Shown here: piece after piece, positions 26,797-36,444 of the stretch | Layout of the letters: every line of letters begins with the position of its first letter | How positions within the stretch are numbered: position 1 is the stretch's first letter | Source: Vibrio ouci | GTDB taxonomy: Bacteria; Pseudomonadota; Gammaproteobacteria; Enterobacterales; Vibrionaceae | Direction of reading: 5' to 3' | NCBI RefSeq assembly: GCF_004551525.1 | Contig: NZ_SATR01000004.1 | Coordinates: 148,990 to 212,989, forward strand | Length of the DNA: 64,000 nucleotides | Translations under genes and position numbers: made by a program | Notes under the pieces: model-generated | What the model was told of the DNA's origin: nothing | Seen by the model: only the letters and a program-made list of their open reading frames with translations | Databases searched by the model: none

Positions 26797-28119
26797 ATGA
26801 AAGTTGTTGTCGTAGGCGGTAGCGCTGCAGGTATGAGTTTCGCAGCGAAATACAAACGTAATCAGCCATCAGATGAAGTGATTGTGCTGGATAAGCGCGA
26901 TTACATCTCGTTCGGTGCGTGTGGTTTACCTTACTTTGCTGGTGGCATGTTTGATGACACCGAGCGCATGATTTCTCGCACGCCAGAACAAGCGATTAAG
27001 TCGGGCTTAGACGTTCGCATTGAAACGGAAATGGTCGCTCTAGACCGCGCTGAAAAGCAGATCACGGTTCGCCAGCAAAACGAAGAAAGCACGATTGATT
27101 ACGATATGTTGGTTATTGCCACCGGTGCACGCCCAATCGTTCCTTCATTTGGCGAGTTCAACCCAGAGCACGTATACACGCTAACCAGCATGGAAGATGG
27201 CTTGGCAGTAAAAAAAGCGCTTAAGGACAGCAACAAACAACGCGTGTGCGTGATTGGCGGTGGCTTTATCGGACTTGAAGTGTTTGATGCCGCACATCTA
27301 CTAGGTAAACACGTCACCATCATCGAGCGTGAACAACACGTGATGAGCCGTCAGTTCAGCCCAGAGATGATCGAGGTGGTAGAAGGCGCGATTCGTGAAT
27401 CGGGTGCGGAGCTTCAAACCGGTTGTAGCGTAGCAGCGATTCGCGACGCAGAGCATGGCGGTTATATCGTAGAAACCGACAACGGCAATGTAGAAGCAGA
27501 CGTGGTGATCATGTCACTTGGCTTTAAACCAAACACGGAATCATTCGAACTACCAAAGGCAGCTAACGGCGCATTGCTCGTAGACGAGTTTGGCGCAACA
27601 GAAGACGCTAATATTTACGCTGTTGGCGACTGTACGGTAGTTCACCATATGGCGCTTGGCAAATCTGTGTATGTTCCACTTGCAACTACCGCCAACAAAC
27701 AAGCGCGTATGATGGCGGATAAGCTTGCAGGTAAAGACACGTACATGAGTGGCTTCTTGGGTTCGTCTTGTTTAAAAGTGCTGGACTACGAATTGGCATG
27801 TACTGGCGTATCGGAATTGCTCGCCAAAGAGCATGGGTTGGATGTGAAGGTTTCAACCATTTCTGATAAAAACCAAACCGATTACTACCCAGGCCAAGAA
27901 GACATTAAAGTGAAGCTGGTGTACCACCCAGAAACCAAGGTTCTACTTGGCGGTGAAATCGTCGGTAAGAAAGGTGCAGTCGGCCGAATCAACGCTCTCG
28001 CTGTTGCTATCACCGCGAAAATGACGACGCAGCAGCTAGGCTATATGGATTTTTGCTACGCACCACCATTTGCACGTACATGGGATGCACTCAACGTTGC
28101 AGGTAACGTGGCAAAATAG
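26797..28119 (+). CDS. FAD-dependent CoA-disulfide / pyridine-nucleotide disulfide reductase-like protein
   Basis: A 440-residue flavoprotein. The FAD motif VVVGGSAAGMSFA begins the protein. The single redox-active cysteine, C42, sits in SFGACGLPYFAGG, the pattern of CoA-disulfide reductases and NADH oxidases. The NAD motif VCVIGGGFIGLE is near residue 148, and IYAVGDC near 270 is the second FAD motif. The C-terminal dimer domain is present. Relatives reduce CoA-disulfide, persulfides or oxygen. Beside a cystine importer and RidA, reduction of cystine-derived disulfide or persulfide is a reasonable inference, but NADH oxidase activity is possible. Start at 26797 with TAGGTAATAA upstream. Confidence 0.85.
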   Translation: MKVVVVGGSAAGMSFAAKYKRNQPSDEVIVLDKRDYISFGACGLPYFAGGMFDDTERMISRTPEQAIKSGLDVRIETEMVALDRAEKQITVRQQNEESTIDYDMLVIATGARPIVPSFGEFNPEHVYTLTSMEDGLAVKKALKDSNKQRVCVIGGGFIGLEVFDAAHLLGKHVTIIEREQHVMSRQFSPEMIEVVEGAIRESGAELQTGCSVAAIRDAEHGGYIVETDNGNVEADVVIMSLGFKPNTESFELPKAANGALLVDEFGATEDANIYAVGDCTVVHHMALGKSVYVPLATTANKQARMMADKLAGKDTYMSGFLGSSCLKVLDYELACTGVSELLAKEHGLDVKVSTISDKNQTDYYPGQEDIKVKLVYHPETKVLLGGEIVGKKGAVGRINALAVAITAKMTTQQLGYMDFCYAPPFARTWDALNVAGNVAK

Positions 28120-28139
28120 CGTTATTGACCAATATTCAA

Positions 28140-28159
28140 AGGGGGCTTACGAGCCCCCT
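28140..28159 (+). terminator. Terminator after the flavoprotein gene
   Basis: Stem agggggct / agccccct with a 4-base loop, followed by ATTGGTTTT; 20 bases after the stop. It faces the end of the convergent K+ channel gene. Confidence 0.85.
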
Positions 28160-28166
28160 ATTGGTT

Positions 28167-29210
28167 TTAGTTGTCCTTGTTTAATACCGTCCAATCAAAC
28201 GATTCAATTCGCTCATCGGCAATATAAAACAGTTTACTACCCGCTATCACTTCTCGTTCTAGCTCCGGGTTAAGTTCAATTCCATTACCAATATCAAGCG
28301 CAATCAATGTGGCTTGATACTCTTTCTTCATATAATGAAATGCGGCTTCAACCGTGATTCTATTTAAGCTTTCTGGATATATCGTCGAATACTGAGTCAT
28401 ACCGCGAGTCGATGCCAATAGCTCTTGGTGCAGCGCGCTTGAACCTGGGTCCACGGCTGCTTTAGCTAACATTTCAGCCCCTACCGCAGGAATACACTCG
28501 GCATTTGGGCAATGCTGGTTAAGCAGGTTACTCAGCGCTTCGTCTTTGAAATAAGCCAGCAAGTGCGCCTTAGGGTTAATGTTGGCACTGTATAACGCAG
28601 CAGAGAGCGTAATGTCATCTTCGAGGTTATCCACCACTATGCAGCTCGCTTTATCAATCGCCGCTTTTTCCATCTCTTGGGCATCGGTGTAGCTGTTGAC
28701 CTTTACGAAGCCTATTTGACCAGGTAGCGGGTTTTCAATATCTGAGCGGCTACATAACACGATCGGGCGTTTGCCCTCTTCTTCGTGTTGCAGCATGCGA
28801 ATCAAATGCATTGTACGTTGACCGTTCCAACCTAATAGCAATATGTGATTTTCCACACCAACTCTCCGTTTACCTAATATTCCTGCGCGCCAGTACTCGA
28901 CCGCGCCTGTTGCTAAGCGACCAATTAATGCCGCAAAAAGGGTCAAACCACCCGGGATAATAAATAAGATCACCACCCACTTACCTGCCGCAGTCTCTGG
29001 AGAGTGATCCCCATAGCCAACCGTTGAGGCTGTTACCATCAAGAAGTAAACAAAAGTAGATAGGTCATGGGTAAGTGAATGCTCACCACTTAGGGTTAAT
29101 AACCCCCAAGAGAGCGCAATATAGGCAAGAACCAAAAAGGCCAGATTGCGATTGCTGAGGTTAAATAAATGGGAGTTCAGCCACTTTTTAAATGATAGCC
29201 AAAGAGTCAT
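28167..29210 (-). CDS. Potassium channel with RCK/TrkA-N domain
   Basis: Start at ATG 29210 after TTAAGGAGTGTT. The 347-residue protein has TM1 at about 23-40 (LAFLVLAYIALSWGLLTL), a pore helix, the selectivity filter TVGYGD near residue 65, and TM2 (WVVILFIIPGGLTLFAALIG). This two-TM channel is joined to a cytosolic TrkA-N (RCK) domain starting NHILLLGWNGQRTMHLI near 114, followed by a short C-terminal domain. It should form a tetrameric K+ channel gated by a ligand on the RCK ring. It stands between convergent/tandem genes with its own ribosome site; probably monocistronic. Confidence 0.92.
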   Translation of the reverse strand: MTLWLSFKKWLNSHLFNLSNRNLAFLVLAYIALSWGLLTLSGEHSLTHDLSTFVYFLMVTASTVGYGDHSPETAAGKWVVILFIIPGGLTLFAALIGRLATGAVEYWRAGILGKRRVGVENHILLLGWNGQRTMHLIRMLQHEEEGKRPIVLCSRSDIENPLPGQIGFVKVNSYTDAQEMEKAAIDKASCIVVDNLEDDITLSAALYSANINPKAHLLAYFKDEALSNLLNQHCPNAECIPAVGAEMLAKAAVDPGSSALHQELLASTRGMTQYSTIYPESLNRITVEAAFHYMKKEYQATLIALDIGNGIELNPELEREVIAGSKLFYIADERIESFDWTVLNKDN

Positions 29211-29263
29211 AACACTCCTTAATGAAACACTGTGGTTGTATTTAAGCCTAACCACAAACATAA

Positions 29264-29289
29264 AAAACCAGCCAAGTGCGGCTGGTTTT
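29264..29289 (-). terminator. Terminator after nadA
   Basis: Perfect 10-bp stem aaaaccagcc / ggctggtttt, loop of 6; on the minus strand it is followed by a T-run, 22 bases past the nadA stop. Confidence 0.9.
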
Positions 29290-29311
29290 AAGAACTGTGA
29301 TAACTCTCTAT

Positions 29312-30373
29312 TTATGCATTGCCTTTGACTTGCATATTTAGCTGTTCTGCGAAATCTAACATTCGGTTCAGCGGGATAAGAGACTTAACGCGTAATGCTT
29401 CATCAACGAAGATTTCGTGCTCTGCACCACCTTCACGAAGCGCTGCTTCAATCGCTTTCAGGCCATTCATCGCCATCCACGGACAGTGTGCACAGCTACG
29501 ACAGGTTGCACCTGCACCGGCTGTCGGCGCTTCGATAAGCTCTTTCTCTGGCACTAATTGCTGCATCTTAAAGAAGATACCTTTGTCAGTCGCGACAATC
29601 ATCTGCTGATGCGGTAGCTCTTTAGCAGCTTTAATTAACTGGCTTGTTGAACCCACTGCGTCTGCAAGTTCTACAACACTTGCTGGTGACTCTGGGTGAA
29701 CAAGGATAGCCGCGTCTGGGTAGACAGACTTCATCTTGCGTAGAGCGTCAGCTGAGAACTCATCGTGAACGATACACTCGCCTTGCCACAGCAGCATGTC
29801 TGCGCCAGTTTTATTTGAGATGTATGAACCTAGGTGGCGGTCAGGACCCCAAATAATGGGTTTATCTTCAGCGTCTAGGTGCTCAACAATTTCAAGAGCG
29901 ATACTTGATGTTACCACCCAGTCAGCACGTGCTTTAACAGCTGCTGAAGTATTGGCGTACACAACAACGGTATGGTCAGGGTGCGCGTCACAGAACTCAG
30001 AGAACTTGTCAGCTGGGCAACCTAGATCAAGCGAACACTCTGCTTCAAGCGTTGGCATTAAGATGCGTTTCTCAGGCGTTAGGATCTTGGCTGATTCACC
30101 CATAAAACGTACACCACCGATGATCAGTGTGCTTGCTGGGTGACGGTTACCAAACTTGGCCATTTCAAGAGAATCGCCAACAAAACCGCCTGTCTCTTCA
30201 GCCAGTGCTTGAATTTCAGGATCGGTATAGTAATGGGCGATCAAAACCGCGTCTTTCTCTTTCAGAAGCTTTTTAATATTGGCGGTATACGCTTGTTTTT
30301 CTTCTTCTGATAGTGGGACTGGTTTTGGTGGGAATGGGTAAACTGTCTCGATTGTATCTAATATGTGGCTCAT
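29312..30373 (-). CDS. nadA: Quinolinate synthase
   Basis: A 353-residue NadA. It condenses iminoaspartate with dihydroxyacetone phosphate to quinolinate in NAD synthesis. Iron-sulfur ligands are visible: Cys in [12 protein letters not shown] (near 113), Cys in [11 protein letters not shown] (near 200) and the CRSCAHC cluster near 290. HYYTDPEIQ near 45 and [16 protein letters not shown] near 137 are family signatures. Length fits the proteobacterial enzyme. It follows cpoB in the same direction, but a strong terminator between them argues for separate transcription. Confidence 0.97.
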   Translation of the reverse strand: MSHILDTIETVYPFPPKPVPLSEEEKQAYTANIKKLLKEKDAVLIAHYYTDPEIQALAEETGGFVGDSLEMAKFGNRHPASTLIIGGVRFMGESAKILTPEKRILMPTLEAECSLDLGCPADKFSEFCDAHPDHTVVVYANTSAAVKARADWVVTSSIALEIVEHLDAEDKPIIWGPDRHLGSYISNKTGADMLLWQGECIVHDEFSADALRKMKSVYPDAAILVHPESPASVVELADAVGSTSQLIKAAKELPHQQMIVATDKGIFFKMQQLVPEKELIEAPTAGAGATCRSCAHCPWMAMNGLKAIEAALREGGAEHEIFVDEALRVKSLIPLNRMLDFAEQLNMQVKGNA

Positions 30374-30465
30374 TGCTCTTGCGCTACGCTACTTCCAGTA
30401 ATCCGAGTATTGTAACCTCAACGACTGAGTAGATTCCAGTTTCGAGTCAAATTAGATATAGAACA

Positions 30466-30490
30466 AAAAGGAGCATCAAATGCTCCTTTT
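30466..30490 (-). terminator. Terminator after cpoB
   Basis: Perfect 10-bp stem aaaaggagca / tgctcctttt with a 5-base loop between cpoB and nadA; ends the tol-pal transcript. Confidence 0.9.
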
Positions 30491-30512
30491 AGATTTTGCC
30501 AAAGTATCTTGG

Positions 30513-31283
30513 CTATAAACGCTCTTGGGCCAGTTTGGCCGATGCGCTATTTGGATACTCATCAACCACTTGTTGATAGTACTTCTTCGCTTGCTGTGCG
30601 TTGTTGTTACGCTGAGCGATGTCGCCAAGCTTAACTAGCGCATCAGCACGCTTGTTTGAATCTTTGTAAGACACTACAGCAGCGAAGCTCTTCACCGCAT
30701 CTTTATCTTGCTTCTTAGCGAAATAAAGCTGACCTAACCAGTAATGAGAGTTAGGCGTGAAGGTCGAATCTGGGTAGTCCTTTTGGAACTGTTGGAATGA
30801 AGCAATCGCACCAGTGTAATCACGCTTTTTCAGAATCAAATCAACAGAATTTTGGTAAGCGGTTTGCTCATCAACATTAGAGCTGAATGTGCCACCGGTT
30901 TGCTTCTCTGGTGTTTTGGTTTCTGTTTGAGCTGCAGGCGTTGATGCTTGGCTACGTACTTTGTCCAGTTCAATGAACAATTCACGTTGGCGCTTCAACA
31001 TTTGCTGCATGTCGTAAGTGCTTTTCTCTAGTTGTCCGCGTAGGTCGCTGATCTCTAGAGCCATATCGTCTAACTGCTGCTGCATTTGCAACTGTACACG
31101 ATTACGGTTTTCCAATAGGCGCTCTAAGCGCTGGACATCAGACTCGTTACCACGAACTGACGATGAAGAAGTGGCAGTGTTGCTACCGCTTAGATCGGAT
31201 ACTGGAGCTGGTGCAGCGAGCACATTGCCCGCTGCACTTGCCAGTAACGTAAGCGTAACAACGCGCTTAAGGTTACTGAACAT
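30513..31283 (-). CDS. cpoB: Cell division coordinator CpoB (YbgF), Tol-Pal associated
   Basis: A 256-residue periplasmic protein: signal peptide ending VLAAPAPV (about 1-24), a coiled coil at about 45-110 (LERLLENRNRVQLQMQQQLDDM, rich in Gln/Leu/Arg), an Ala/Thr/Lys linker, and C-terminal TPR repeats from about 138 (AYQNSVDLILKKRDYTGAIASFQQF, HYWLGQLYFAKKQ, ALVKLGDIAQRNNN). It binds TolA and couples outer-membrane constriction with septal peptidoglycan synthesis. Last gene of the tol-pal operon. Confidence 0.95.
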   Translation of the reverse strand: MFSNLKRVVTLTLLASAAGNVLAAPAPVSDLSGSNTATSSSSVRGNESDVQRLERLLENRNRVQLQMQQQLDDMALEISDLRGQLEKSTYDMQQMLKRQRELFIELDKVRSQASTPAAQTETKTPEKQTGGTFSSNVDEQTAYQNSVDLILKKRDYTGAIASFQQFQKDYPDSTFTPNSHYWLGQLYFAKKQDKDAVKSFAAVVSYKDSNKRADALVKLGDIAQRNNNAQQAKKYYQQVVDEYPNSASAKLAQERL

Positions 31284-31298
31284 AGGCTAATCCCTTGA

Positions 31299-31829
31299 TT
31301 AGTATACTAGAACTGCGCGGCGGTTCTTAGCGTATACATCTTCAGATTGACCTAGAAGAAGTGGTTTCTCTTCACCGTAGCTAACGATAGAGATTTGATC
31401 AGCTTGAACACCTAGCGCTTGTAGGTACTTAGCAACTGCGTTAGCACGACGCTCACCTAGTGCGATGTTGTACTCAGGAGTACCACGCTCGTCCGCGTGA
31501 CCTTCGATAGTCACTTCAAGAGCTGGGTTTTTGCTTAGGTATGCAGCGTGTGCAGCTAGCATTGCTTCGTAGTCACCCGCGATAGTCGCGTTGTCGAAAG
31601 CGAAGTAGATAGTTTGAGTTTCGCGTAGTGCTTGCTCTTTTAGCTCTTGCTCAGTTAGTTGACCGTTTGCATCAATTGGAGATACAGCCGTGTTGTTGTC
31701 AACTACTTGAGTTTGGTTAGTTTCAGTTGAACCAGACGCGTTTGCTGCATCGTCGCTTGAACTACATGCTGTAACTGCTAGAACTGGCAGCGCAATTAGA
31801 AGCCCTTTAAGAACCTTGTTAAGTTGCAT
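31299..31829 (-). CDS. pal: Peptidoglycan-associated lipoprotein Pal
   Basis: A 176-residue outer-membrane lipoprotein. Lipobox LAVTAC places the lipidated Cys at residue 22. A flexible Asn/Thr/Ser linker precedes the OmpA-like domain (about 70-176), with [26 protein letters not shown], the diaminopimelate-binding Asp and Arg being present. It anchors the outer membrane to peptidoglycan and binds TolB. It lies between tolB and cpoB. Confidence 0.97.
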   Translation of the reverse strand: MQLNKVLKGLLIALPVLAVTACSSSDDAANASGSTETNQTQVVDNNTAVSPIDANGQLTEQELKEQALRETQTIYFAFDNATIAGDYEAMLAAHAAYLSKNPALEVTIEGHADERGTPEYNIALGERRANAVAKYLQALGVQADQISIVSYGEEKPLLLGQSEDVYAKNRRAVLVY

Positions 31830-31863
31830 TGTTGTCTTTTCCTTTATTGTAATTGTTTACTCG

Positions 31864-33216
31864 TTACAAGAACGGTGACCATGCTGGTGCACGAACACGT
31901 CCATTAGTGACGGGTAATCTTGCTTTAAAGCGCCCATCAATGGACACCATTGAAAGCACGTTAGATTTATTATAAGTAGAGCTATAAATAACCATTCCGC
32001 CGTTTGGCGCAATGCTTGGTGATTCATCAAGCAGTGTCTTGGTAAGTGTCTGCATTGCACCCGTTTCGAGATCAAGCTTCGCGAGATTGAAACCAGAATT
32101 GCTGCGATTAACCATGACTAAGAAACGGCCGTCAGGTGTGATTTGACCACCTAAGTTCTGGCTACCTTGCCAAGTAAGACGGTTAGTCGCGCCATTCGCC
32201 AAATCTACTTGATAAATTTGCGGTTTTCCACCCCGATCCGACGTAAAGACTAGAGATTTGCCATCGGGATGCCAAAACGGTTCAGTATTGTTCGATCGTC
32301 CACGGGTAATTTGCGTCAGCTTACGAGTATTTAGGTCCAGAGTATAAACCTGCAGGCTACCTGTTTTAGACAGAACCAATGCAAGCTTACTGCCATCAGG
32401 CGAGAATCTTGGCGCACCATTATGACGCGGGTATGACGATATCTTTTCACGCTCACCAGTGTAGATGTTCATGATAAAGATTTCCGCCTGACCGTTTTGG
32501 AAGCTGACATAAGCCAGCTTCTTGCCGTCAGGAGACCACGCAGGTGACATCAGTGGCTGCTTAGAACGCAGCACTAGGCGCTCATTGTAACCATCGTAAT
32601 CAGACACACGTAGCTGGTACGGGAACTGATCTTTGTCACTTACGACCACATAAGCGATACGAGTTAGGAATGCGCCCTTCTCGCCTGTTAACGCTTCATA
32701 AACCAAATCAGAGATACGGTGTGCGTACTCTCTTAAACGCTTGCCCGGTACGGTCGCACGCTTATTGAAGATAACGTGATCTTTCGACAGCACAAGCTGA
32801 CCATCGTCGCTCAGTGCTTTACTTTGACCTTGAGTTAATTGGCCGCGAACCACATCAACCAGTTGGTAGTTGATAACATAGTCGCCTTCGGCGTTTTGAC
32901 TGATAGAGCCAGTCACTAACGCATCAACACCTAAACCAGTCCAAGCACCAAAATCGACTTCTGATTCATTGTATGGCGTTTGCGGCATTTTGCTGGTTGC
33001 AACAGGGCTGAATTTACCACTGCGCTGAAGGTCTGAGGCAATCACCTTAGAGACGTCTTCAGGAAGTTTAGTGTTGCCTTCCCACTTAAATGGGACGATA
33101 GCGATCGGGCGGGCCGAATCGATACCATCTGTAATCACCAGTTCCAACGCCGCATTCGCGGTTTGGAATACACTCATCACAGTGAGCACATATCCTATTA
33201 TTAGTCGCTTTAACAC
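31864..33216 (-). CDS. tolB: Tol-Pal system protein TolB
   Basis: A 450-residue periplasmic protein. I take the GTG at 33216, since AAGGAA lies 6 bases upstream; TTG at 33222 is the alternative. A signal peptide ([18 protein letters not shown]) is followed by the N-terminal domain and a six-bladed WD40-like propeller with repeated [15 protein letters not shown] / [14 protein letters not shown] / [17 protein letters not shown] units. It bridges Pal and TolA. It starts 10 bases after the tolA stop, within the ybgC-tolQRAB-pal-cpoB operon. Confidence 0.96.
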   Translation of the reverse strand: MLKRLIIGYVLTVMSVFQTANAALELVITDGIDSARPIAIVPFKWEGNTKLPEDVSKVIASDLQRSGKFSPVATSKMPQTPYNESEVDFGAWTGLGVDALVTGSISQNAEGDYVINYQLVDVVRGQLTQGQSKALSDDGQLVLSKDHVIFNKRATVPGKRLREYAHRISDLVYEALTGEKGAFLTRIAYVVVSDKDQFPYQLRVSDYDGYNERLVLRSKQPLMSPAWSPDGKKLAYVSFQNGQAEIFIMNIYTGEREKISSYPRHNGAPRFSPDGSKLALVLSKTGSLQVYTLDLNTRKLTQITRGRSNNTEPFWHPDGKSLVFTSDRGGKPQIYQVDLANGATNRLTWQGSQNLGGQITPDGRFLVMVNRSNSGFNLAKLDLETGAMQTLTKTLLDESPSIAPNGGMVIYSSTYNKSNVLSMVSIDGRFKARLPVTNGRVRAPAWSPFL

Positions 33217-33226
33217 AAGCAATTCC

Positions 33227-34297
33227 TTATAAATCAGGTACTACAGTTAGGTTAATATTCTTAATCTTGCTGACCACATCTGGGTCTTTAGGCAATGGAA
33301 AGCTGTTTACTTGCGCGACGGCACGCTTAGTCGCAGCGCACAATCGGCTATCACCATCTAATACCGAAAGATTGCCGACAATCGCGTCTGCTCCGGTTGG
33401 AATAAGACGCAAGTTAACTCGGCATGACTTTCCCCTAAAGCTGTCCTCCAACAATAAGTTCTGTTGGATGAGCTGGGTATAGATCGCGCCATATCTATCT
33501 GCTTCACTGCTCACATGACTTGAGCGCGCTGATGTGTTCGCCTCAGATTCCGACTCAAGACCGGTAAAGATGTCGTTCAATGCCGCTTCTTGCTCTTTGC
33601 GTTCACGTTCAAGACGCTCTAAACGTTCTTTCTCTTTACGAGCTTTTTCAGCCGCTTCTTTGGCCGCTTTTTCTTTCGCTATGCGTTCTTTCTCGGCTTT
33701 TTCTGCCGCTTCACGTTCACGCTTGGCTTTTTCTTCCGCGGCTTTAGCAGCCTTTTCACGTTCAATGCGCTGTTGCTCAGCTTTAGCAATCGCCGCTTCT
33801 TTGGCTAGACGCTCCTGCTCCGCTTTCTTGACCGCTTGTTCTTTGGCTTTACGTTCGGCTTCTAATTTCGCTGCTCGCTCTTTTTCTTTCTTAGCGCGCT
33901 GCTCTTCAGCCTTGCGTTCTTTCTCTTTCGCTACTCGTTGCTTCTCTGCTTCACGAGCGGCTTTCGCCTCTTTCACTTGCTGTTCTTTCAGCTTGCGAAT
34001 ACGTTCTTCTTCCGCCTTACGATTTTTTTCTAGCTGCTCGCTTTCACGACGCAGTTTATCGAGCCTTTCTTGCTCTTTCTTGGCGGCTTGTTCGCGCTGG
34101 CTACGAATTTGCTGCGCTTGTTCGCGAACCATTGCTGGATCAATCACTACCGCTTGCACCATACGCCCGACGGGTTCAGGTTTCGACATGGTAAAGTCGG
34201 TTCCCCAAATCAAGGTGACGATCAAGAGCGCATGCAAAGAAGCAGATATCACTATCGGCTTCTTATAATCGCTTTTTCTGCTTTTTTTCTCTTTCAT
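33227..34297 (-). CDS. tolA: Tol-Pal system inner-membrane protein TolA
   Basis: A 356-residue protein: one N-terminal TM helix at about 14-33 ([19 protein letters not shown]), then a very long Lys/Glu/Ala-rich helical domain (about 60-245, many EKERxAKEK units) that spans the periplasm, then the C-terminal globular domain (about 265-356) with the conserved cysteine pair in GKSCRVNLR and SRLCAATKR. It transmits energy from TolQR to the outer membrane. The repetitive middle makes length variation between strains likely. Confidence 0.96.
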   Translation of the reverse strand: MKEKKSRKSDYKKPIVISASLHALLIVTLIWGTDFTMSKPEPVGRMVQAVVIDPAMVREQAQQIRSQREQAAKKEQERLDKLRRESEQLEKNRKAEEERIRKLKEQQVKEAKAAREAEKQRVAKEKERKAEEQRAKKEKERAAKLEAERKAKEQAVKKAEQERLAKEAAIAKAEQQRIEREKAAKAAEEKAKREREAAEKAEKERIAKEKAAKEAAEKARKEKERLERLERERKEQEAALNDIFTGLESESEANTSARSSHVSSEADRYGAIYTQLIQQNLLLEDSFRGKSCRVNLRLIPTGADAIVGNLSVLDGDSRLCAATKRAVAQVNSFPLPKDPDVVSKIKNINLTVVPDL

Positions 34298-34309
34298 GAA
34301 CGACGAACG

Positions 34310-34753
34310 CTATTCCTTTATGTCTGTCAGTAGCCCTACTTTAGGAATACCCGCACGACTAAGTTCATCCAATACCAACACCACTTCCGCATACGGAGTT
34401 GCGGCATCACCGCCCACGGCGACTGGTGAATCAGGCTTGAGCGAGAGCTCAGCTTTTACTCGAACTATGATGTCTTGGAGCGAAACGCCACGCATCATGT
34501 CTTCATCATTGACACTCAGACCTAGATTTCCATCTCTGTCGATTTCAACAATAATAAAGCTTGCGTCACTGTCACCCGCCATATCTTGTGCTGAGACTGC
34601 CGTTTCCGTAGCAGGCAACTCGACTTCAACCCCTTGCGTGACAAACGGGGATGTCACCATAAAAATGATCAACAGAACCAACATAACGTCGATATAAGGA
34701 ACCACGTTGATTTCTGCAGTCATTTTGCGTTTTTTAGGTTGGTAACCTGCCAT
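34310..34753 (-). CDS. tolR: Tol-Pal system protein TolR
   Basis: A 147-residue ExbD/TolR protein. A short cytoplasmic leader is followed by a single TM helix at about 17-38 (INVVPYIDVMLVLLIIFMV) carrying the essential proton-pathway Asp in YIDVMLVLL, and a periplasmic domain. It forms the ion-driven stator with TolQ. Spacing to tolQ is 5 bases and to tolA 12 bases. Confidence 0.96.
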   Translation of the reverse strand: MAGYQPKKRKMTAEINVVPYIDVMLVLLIIFMVTSPFVTQGVEVELPATETAVSAQDMAGDSDASFIIVEIDRDGNLGLSVNDEDMMRGVSLQDIIVRVKAELSLKPDSPVAVGGDAATPYAEVVLVLDELSRAGIPKVGLLTDIKE

Positions 34754-34758
34754 GAAAA

Positions 34759-35457
34759 CTATTCCTTACCCGTCGCGTCACGACCGGCCATAGCTTGGCG
34801 GTGCAAAATACTATGAAACTCTTCAGAGAAAGTCGCATAGTTGTGTTCTAGTTTACCGACTTTATTACTTAGACGGTTGTAAGCCATTACAGCCGGGATT
34901 GCTGCGAAAAGGCCCATTGCCGTCGCGACAAGTGCTTCTGCGATACCAGGCGCAACCATAGCCAGTGTAGCTTGCTTAACTTCACCAAGAGCAATAAAGG
35001 CATGCATGATGCCCCAAACCGTACCAAATAGGCCGATATACGGGCTGATAGAACCAACAGTTGCTAGGAATGGAAGATTCGTTTCAAGTTCATCGACTTC
35101 ACGCGCAACGGAAACACGCATCGCTCGGCCAGTGCCTTCCATAATAAAGTCAGGTGAATCAGCGTTCGACTTACGAAGACGGGCAAACTCAGTAAAGCCT
35201 GAGTAGAAAATCTCTTCTGTGCCAGCCAGGTCGTCTTTACGTTTTTTTGCATTTTGGTACAAGATAGATAGATCCGTTCCTGACCAGAATTTGTCTTCAA
35301 ACGCTTCTGCATCTTTCGATGCTTGGGAAAGCACTTTGCTGCGCTTGATGATCATCGCCCAAGATACGATAGACATACCCAAAAGAATCAGCATAACCAT
35401 TTTTACCAGCAGGCTTGCTTGTAAGAATAGGTCTAGCATCGAAATATCAGCGTTCAC
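34759..35457 (-). CDS. tolQ: Tol-Pal system protein TolQ
   Basis: A 232-residue MotA/TolQ/ExbB proton channel with TM1 at about 14-35 ([20 protein letters not shown]) and two later helices at about 130-195 ([42 protein letters not shown]). It powers TolA in outer-membrane constriction. GTG start at 35457 overlaps the end of ybgC by 11 bases, implying translational coupling. Confidence 0.96.
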   Translation of the reverse strand: MNADISMLDLFLQASLLVKMVMLILLGMSIVSWAMIIKRSKVLSQASKDAEAFEDKFWSGTDLSILYQNAKKRKDDLAGTEEIFYSGFTEFARLRKSNADSPDFIMEGTGRAMRVSVAREVDELETNLPFLATVGSISPYIGLFGTVWGIMHAFIALGEVKQATLAMVAPGIAEALVATAMGLFAAIPAVMAYNRLSNKVGKLEHNYATFSEEFHSILHRQAMAGRDATGKE

Positions 35458-35866
35458 TGTTTGTAAGCTCCATAACGATTGATTGAGGCATAGCTTTTGG
35501 CCTCATTTTTATATTATCGATACATGCTACCTTAACCTTTGCCTTACACAATATCGCCCCGTCAGGATTAACGATCTCCTGACAGAATGTGAGAGAAGCT
35601 TTCTTTAGGTCAGAGATAGATGTTTTTACTACAAGATGATCGTCAAGACGCGCACCCTGCAAAAAATCAATATCCATGTGTCGGACTACAAAACCGATGT
35701 TTTGTTCCAATAGAGTTTGTTGCGAAACACCAATGGTGCGAAGTAGCTCGGTACGCGCTCGCTCAAAAAATTTAAGATAGTTTGAGTGATAGACAACGCC
35801 ACCAGCATCGGTATCTTCATAATAGACAGTGACTGGCCACTCAAAAATTGCTGCTTGTTCCTGCAC
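35447..35866 (-). CDS. ybgC: Acyl-CoA thioesterase YbgC, tol-pal operon
   Basis: A 139-residue hot-dog fold thioesterase. [35 protein letters not shown] N-terminus carries the catalytic Asp of the 4-hydroxybenzoyl-CoA thioesterase group ([12 protein letters not shown]). It hydrolyses short-chain acyl-CoA or acts with ACP in phospholipid metabolism. First gene of the tol-pal operon; GTG start at 35866 without a strong ribosome site. Ends inside tolQ. Confidence 0.95.
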   Translation of the reverse strand: MQEQAAIFEWPVTVYYEDTDAGGVVYHSNYLKFFERARTELLRTIGVSQQTLLEQNIGFVVRHMDIDFLQGARLDDHLVVKTSISDLKKASLTFCQEIVNPDGAILCKAKVKVACIDNIKMRPKAMPQSIVMELTNSER

Positions 35867-35960
35867 TTGGATATCCGAATTATTGGTTTAGGCGAATACT
35901 ATAACGCAACTCCTTGCTATTTGTGCAACGCTCATTTGGATGTTTTCAAAGCTTGAAACA

Positions 35961-35998
35961 AAAAAAAGCGCGACTCGTGTAAGAGTCGCGCTTTTTTT
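35961..35998 (-). terminator. Terminator between cyd operon and ybgC
   Basis: A perfect 16-bp stem (aaaaaaagcgcgactc / gagtcgcgcttttttt) with loop gtgtaa, 31 bases past the ybgE stop; the strongest hairpin in the window. Confidence 0.95.
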
Positions 35999-36029
35999 AT
36001 ACGAAATGAGCAGAGTTTGCCCTAGCATT

Positions 36030-36332
36030 CTAGAAAAGGCGAAGTACCGTTAGGTAGATTAGAATCGCCAATGAGAAGTAAGGACTGAAAAGAACCTGCC
36101 AATACCAATTGCGCGGCTTAAAGCCAATGCCAAACACCATGCTTGAGCAAATTGCCCAAATCAGCAGTGGTGAAATAACCGCATTGAAGCCACCAATAGA
36201 ATTAGAATAGAGCTCAGGATCCCACATCACCATAGCAACATGGTAGAAACCAAGCACTAGCGATAAGACTCTAAACAGAGCCTTATCAACAGGCACGTGT
36301 AGCTTAGCTACCTGCTCAGCGAGATTACTCAC
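36030..36332 (-). CDS. ybgE: Cyd operon protein YbgE
   Basis: A 100-residue small membrane protein with three hydrophobic helices (VLSLVLGFYHVAMVMW, AVISPLLIWAICSSMVFGIGF and VLFSPYFSLAILIYLTVLRL). It is a regular companion of cytochrome bd genes; its exact role is not settled. GTG start at 36332 overlaps the end of cydX, so translation is probably coupled. Last gene of the cydABX-ybgE operon. Confidence 0.9.
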   Translation of the reverse strand: MSNLAEQVAKLHVPVDKALFRVLSLVLGFYHVAMVMWDPELYSNSIGGFNAVISPLLIWAICSSMVFGIGFKPRNWYWQVLFSPYFSLAILIYLTVLRLF

Positions 36333-36432
36333 TGTCTTTGTCCATCATTTCTGAATGCTCTAACCAAAGAGCGTTGATGATGCCGAATGCACAAGCTAGC
36401 AATACACCCAGAATCCATGCGAAATACCACAT
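36325..36432 (-). CDS. cydX: Cytochrome bd oxidase small subunit CydX
   Basis: A 35-residue peptide: MWYFAWILGVLLACAFGIIN then ALWLEHSEMMDKDSE. It closely follows E. coli CydX (MWYFAWILGTLLAC...). One TM helix. It stabilises the haem groups of the CydAB oxidase. It starts 12 bases after cydB and overlaps the ybgE start. Confidence 0.95.
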   Translation of the reverse strand: MWYFAWILGVLLACAFGIINALWLEHSEMMDKDSE

Positions 36433-36444
36433 ATCTATTGCTCC

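Noticed and set aside
33534..34268. Long Ser/Arg/Ala-rich plus-strand ORF opposite tolA
   Set aside because: It is the antisense shadow of the Lys/Glu/Ala repeats of tolA, with no ribosome site and implausible composition.
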